Source: Clostridiales bacterium
GTDB lineage: Bacteria; Bacillota; Clostridia; Saccharofermentanales; Saccharofermentanaceae
Reading direction: 5' to 3'
Assembly: GCA_017964005.1 (NCBI GenBank)
Contig: JAGCSR010000056.1
Coordinates: 85,276-149,275 of the forward strand
Length of the DNA stretch: 64,000 nucleotides
Shown: one piece after another, positions 60,495-64,000 of the stretch
How the letters are laid out: each line of letters opens with the position of its first letter
How positions within the stretch are numbered: position 1 is the first letter of the stretch
Position numbers and translations under genes: made by a program
Notes under the pieces: generated by a model
The model's input: the letters and a program-made list of their open reading frames with translations, nothing else
Told to the model about the DNA's origin: nothing
Databases searched by the model: none

Positions 60495-63400
60495 ATGGAA
60501 CATGTAAGATCCAAGATCAGAAAACCCGTTGCTGTTCTGTTCAGCCTGCTTATCACGGCAAGCATTGTCCTTCAGGCAATGCCTGCAGTAGTCAAGGCTG
60601 ATACTGCAACCAGAGATAATGTTAAGGTCGAAAGTGAGATCTCGGGCGAATTAAACGGTCCCTGGACTTTGACTCTCAAAGCTCAGCAGACCCGTGCTCC
60701 CGAAGGCTATGAAGTTGATTGGAAGGATAATTCTATTATCCGGCTGACTTTTAGCAACCCGATCGCTGACAATGCTGATGACATGGATGTCACTCTCAGC
60801 AGTAATGAAGCCAGTTACAGCTGGACCAGTCAAACTAACGGAAGGCTTGAGATTACAGGTTATGACTACAGCAATCATATAGGAGAAGACCTTGTCATTA
60901 CCATCTCCGGTCTTAAGGTGGATCAGGACCTCATAGATCGTGACGTTGCCGGTGTCCCCACGGGAGAGGAGACAGAGGTAAGTGTCCTTAGCAGTTGGAA
61001 TTCTTTTTCAGCCAATGACGGAGTCCATTCAATCGACTTTCCTGACCAGAAGATAAGTGTATTTATTCCCGAAAAACCCGCAAAACCTCAATGTGACAAC
61101 AGGACCATATCCTGGGATGCTGTCAGCGGTGCTGACGGTTACTACTATGAATGTTATCCAAGGAATGATTATTCGAAGAAGATAACAGGAACCACGACTG
61201 ATACGAGCCTCGACATGACTGATCTGGTTGATGAGAACGGCGCAGATCTTTATACCCTCAGCCTCTATGCAATGAAGGGTTATGTTAAATCATTGAGAAA
61301 TATTTCATACCATGAATACTACGAGGTCAAGGTATATCCCACATTCAGGCCCAAAGCAAACAGTACATCATCCTCTGTGGGAACAGACGGAGGTACTGTC
61401 TCCGGTACTTCTAAATCAGGTGCTGCTTTTACTTCAGGTGATAACGGATTGATCAGCGGTGTTTTCTATGAAGGTGACGAGATCACACTGACGGCATCCC
61501 CTGCTGAAGGTTACGGATTCGATTCCTTCCAGAAATATATCAGCGACGATCATCATTGGGTTGACGATATAAAGGACAATCCCTACACGTTTACGGTTGT
61601 TCAGGATCAGCAATCCATGTATGCAGTCTTCTCAAAACTGCCTCCCGTTGTTAACTATGTCAATATAAAACTGAACATGGGTACAGGACATGAGGAATTG
61701 GCTGCATCAGATAAGATCAAATCTGCTCTTGAAGCCCAGGGCTTCACGGATATATCGGTCAGCGGCAGCATTATCAGCATGAAGACAGCGACTGCAGATG
61801 ACGAGAAAGAATTAACCGTTTACGATGTGCGGAGTACTCTTGCAGACGCATTATTCAGCGCGTTTTCTCTCAATCGCGTTGATAACAATGAGGTGTTCTT
61901 CCAGGTCGGTAGGAAGGATATATCCCAGTATGGATCCTCGGAAGATTTTTATAAAGAATTAAGACCGAGTGCAGATGATCCGCTTATAAGTGAAGGTACG
62001 ACCTTTTATGCACTCTGGCAGAAGCACGTTGATTCGGTCTCAGTTTCTGTCGAAGCTCCTCTTTGCGGTACCGAGGTGACTGCGCAAAAGTATGATGATT
62101 ACGATGAATATGACTATTCCACAATCAATACGACTCCGGTTATAAACATAGAGACAACCGGTGTGGAACTGGCAAAGTCTTATATGCCGGGAGGCGGGAC
62201 ATGGGACGTTGCATTCTGGTCTGAATCAACAGGTGATGGTTTCCCTGCTCCTTTCATCGGCACCATTCTTGGTGGTGAGACTTATCATGCGTCATTTGCA
62301 TTGGCTTCCAAATTCGGTTATTACCTCGATGAGACAACAGTCGTAAGTATTGATGGTGTTGAGGCCACTCCTGATGAAATGATCGGAATGTATATGGCAG
62401 ACGTCATCGCCGTTCATGATCCTGCTGCCCCCGTAAAGGAAAACTATACGGATTCTACCTACGATGAAGTTGTCTACTGTAAGCATTGCGGGGAGAAGAT
62501 CTCTAGCAAGACTGTGGATTGCGTAAAACTTACCATTCATGCCAGCGCCCACGGGAACGAGGATTTTGCGGATCCTATCGTATTGACTGTGGCCAAGGGC
62601 ACAACGATAGGCAATGCGTTGAGTTCTAACGGATATGACCAGAATGATTACGATTATTTCCCCCAAACCGGGTTTAGGCGTACGAATACTGTAGCAGGAC
62701 TTCTTAAGGTTCCGTTCTCGCAGGTCAATGACGACGATACATTTATTGCAAACAGAATAGGGAACAGCACAGTACTTGATAAGGATATGGATATATATAT
62801 TCCTTATGACGTTTATATCAGCAGCATCAGTGTGACAATAGAAGCTCCGATCTGTGGACACGAGAGGGCAGAGACAACTCCTGTCGTTAGTTTTTCTCCT
62901 GAAGGAGAGGTAAATGCACTTTTATTGTCGTGGACAAAAGCCATAAACAGCCCCATAGCGTACAATGCTCAGTTTACGGGTGATGAAGAAGCCTATATAT
63001 ACATTGTTATAAACACCAACTATGGTTATTTATTCAAAAACAATTATCCTTCTGTCGAAGCTCATGGCAAGACCGTTAACAAGTGGATGTCGGGTCCGAA
63101 TAGATGTGGATTCATTACTTCCGTTACGGCTGTTCACGATCCCGGTGAGGTTGAATATGTATGGGGCAGTGACCATGCATCCTGTACAGCTGCCGTGTCC
63201 TGCAACGGAGGATGCGGTAAGGATTGGAACGGGGAAGCTTCCGCCATCACCAGTGAAGTAACCAAGGAAGCTACTTGTTCCGATAAGGGTATCAGAACAT
63301 ATACTGCAACCTTCGACGATGAGGTCCTCGGAACTGCAACGGATGATGTGGAGATCAATATCGATCCTGATGCTCACGGCTGGGAGTTTGTGGATTTCAC

Positions 63401-64000
63401 ATGGACAGGCAGCGAGACTGACGGATATACTGCGGCTGTTGCAAACTATGTATGTAAATACGATCCCGATCATAAGACCAGTGTTAAAGCTGCGATAAAG
63501 GAAGAACTGACAGAAGCTGCCTGTGAAGCAGGCGGAAAAACGGTTTATACGGCAACAGTAGCGGCAGCTGATGCCCCTGACGGAGAGGCTCAGACTGAAT
63601 CCAAGGATGCCAAGATAACGGCTCCTGTCGGCCACGATTGGAGTGAATGGAAGGTGACCAAGGATGCATCTGTCGATGTTGAAGGCGAAGAGACCCGCAC
63701 ATGTTCGAGATGTAACACGACTGAGAAGCGGGCAACAGCAAAACTTACGCCTACGGCAACACCTACGGCTGCTCCCACAGCTGAGCCTACAAAGGCAGCA
63801 GAGCCTACAGCAGAACCCACAAAGGCGGCAGAGCCTACAAAGTCAGCAGAACCTACAATGGCTGCTGATGACGGCATCACGCTGACCCTCGACAAGAAGG
63901 AAGCAAATGTTGTCTGTGCTAAGACTCTGACACTTAAGGCTACACTTAAGGGCTCCAAGGATAAGATCACCTGGAAGACATCCGATAAGAAGGTTGCTAC
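60495..64000 (+). CDS. Large secreted multidomain surface protein, N-terminal 1168 codons (runs off the window)
   Basis: The frame is open from ATG 60495 to the last base with no stop, so the gene is cut by the window end. GAGGTGA precedes the ATG. Residues 1-36 are a signal peptide ending near VVKADTA. A fibronectin type III-like unit is near 195-280 (ISWDAVSGADGYYYE). Two similar modules start with SVEAPLCG (near 513) and TIEAPICG (near 775). From about 870 there are CTxxGxxTYTA/HDWSEW modules with Cys pairs (CSRC). An AEPTKAAEPT linker (near 1090-1115) and a beginning Big2-type Ig domain (DDGITLTLDKKEAN) follow. Such proteins are usually cell-surface adhesins or polysaccharide-associated factors; no catalytic domain is seen in this part. 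Confidence 0.9.
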   Translation, partial: MEHVRSKIRKPVAVLFSLLITASIVLQAMPAVVKADTATRDNVKVESEISGELNGPWTLTLKAQQTRAPEGYEVDWKDNSIIRLTFSNPIADNADDMDVTLSSNEASYSWTSQTNGRLEITGYDYSNHIGEDLVITISGLKVDQDLIDRDVAGVPTGEETEVSVLSSWNSFSANDGVHSIDFPDQKISVFIPEKPAKPQCDNRTISWDAVSGADGYYYECYPRNDYSKKITGTTTDTSLDMTDLVDENGADLYTLSLYAMKGYVKSLRNISYHEYYEVKVYPTFRPKANSTSSSVGTDGGTVSGTSKSGAAFTSGDNGLISGVFYEGDEITLTASPAEGYGFDSFQKYISDDHHWVDDIKDNPYTFTVVQDQQSMYAVFSKLPPVVNYVNIKLNMGTGHEELAASDKIKSALEAQGFTDISVSGSIISMKTATADDEKELTVYDVRSTLADALFSAFSLNRVDNNEVFFQVGRKDISQYGSSEDFYKELRPSADDPLISEGTTFYALWQKHVDSVSVSVEAPLCGTEVTAQKYDDYDEYDYSTINTTPVINIETTGVELAKSYMPGGGTWDVAFWSESTGDGFPAPFIGTILGGETYHASFALASKFGYYLDETTVVSIDGVEATPDEMIGMYMADVIAVHDPAAPVKENYTDSTYDEVVYCKHCGEKISSKTVDCVKLTIHASAHGNEDFADPIVLTVAKGTTIGNALSSNGYDQNDYDYFPQTGFRRTNTVAGLLKVPFSQVNDDDTFIANRIGNSTVLDKDMDIYIPYDVYISSISVTIEAPICGHERAETTPVVSFSPEGEVNALLLSWTKAINSPIAYNAQFTGDEEAYIYIVINTNYGYLFKNNYPSVEAHGKTVNKWMSGPNRCGFITSVTAVHDPGEVEYVWGSDHASCTAAVSCNGGCGKDWNGEASAITSEVTKEATCSDKGIRTYTATFDDEVLGTATDDVEINIDPDAHGWEFVDFTWTGSETDGYTAAVANYVCKYDPDHKTSVKAAIKEELTEAACEAGGKTVYTATVAAADAPDGEAQTESKDAKITAPVGHDWSEWKVTKDASVDVEGEETRTCSRCNTTEKRATAKLTPTATPTAAPTAEPTKAAEPTAEPTKAAEPTKSAEPTMAADDGITLTLDKKEANVVCAKTLTLKATLKGSKDKITWKTSDKKVA

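Overview
The window looks like part of the chromosome of an anaerobic, Gram-positive-type (monoderm) member of the Clostridia. The evidence is the HemZ-type coproporphyrinogen oxidase, type II pantothenate kinase, acyl-phosphate (FakAB/PlsY) lipid genes, RF3, cell-wall-binding repeat proteins, Thr/Glu-rich lipoproteins and a type IV pilus system without the outer-membrane genes (pilP, pilQ). The many glucan enzymes and surface proteins fit a gut or rumen organism related to Saccharofermentans or Ruminococcus, but that placement is inference. I saw no tRNA, rRNA, CRISPR array, transposase or prophage gene.

Layout. 1-3.4 kb: tail of a PDZ protease, a 40-residue membrane peptide, then leftward genes for a membrane-anchored foldase-like protein and a diacylglycerol-kinase-family lipid kinase. 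3.5-9.6 kb: two adjacent YfhO-family multi-membrane proteins and a DEDDh exonuclease, tightly coupled. 9.7-11.7 kb: a promoter-driven, PilX-like surface protein. 11.8-15.6 kb (leftward): prepilin peptidase, YebC regulator, a P-loop/Asp23 fusion ATPase, a DUF6062 protein and a possible DsrE/YedF-like protein. 15.9-25.1 kb: a complete monoderm type IV pilus locus, pilB-pilT-pilC-pilM-pilN-pilO, followed by two very short pilins (66 and 71 aa), each with its own near-consensus promoter, and two longer prepilins. 25.2-32.7 kb: pantothenate kinase, a DUF1624-type membrane acyltransferase, a DUF3810 zincin, HemZ, then DegV(FakB)-FakA-PlsY. 32.8-37 kb: a 1253-residue cytosolic EAL protein with a LacI-type sensor and a beta-helix-like tail, then a cytidine deaminase. 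37-38.3 kb: a leftward GH13 amylase. 38.5-43.8 kb: a Thr/Glu-rich lipoprotein and four tandem transglutaminase-like paralogues, three of which carry 31-residue wall-binding repeats. 43.9-48.8 kb: carB, NudC-like Nudix hydrolase, a striking intergenic nested-palindrome array, and a HAD phosphatase. 48.8-54.7 kb: prfC (leftward), then malQ, glpK and an AEC transporter. 54.7-60.4 kb: SseB-like protein, an anchored extracytoplasmic protein, prfA, a Sua5 enzyme fused to a dead phosphatase domain, and an ICMT-like membrane methyltransferase. 60.5-64 kb: the first 1168 codons of a large secreted protein that runs off the window.

How it fits together. PilB carries a duplicated MshEN motif of the type that binds cyclic di-GMP, and the window also encodes a predicted active EAL phosphodiesterase, so pilus function may be governed by cyclic di-GMP. 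DegV/FakA/PlsY form a fatty-acid-uptake-to-phosphatidate module. MalQ and the GH13 enzyme handle maltodextrins. prfA, prfC and Sua5 are translation functions.

The observations I rate highest are: the two 62-bp nested-palindrome units at 47919-48042; the EAL/beta-helix sensor; the prepilin peptidase that seems to lack both catalytic aspartates; the headless pilins; and the Sua5-pseudophosphatase fusion.
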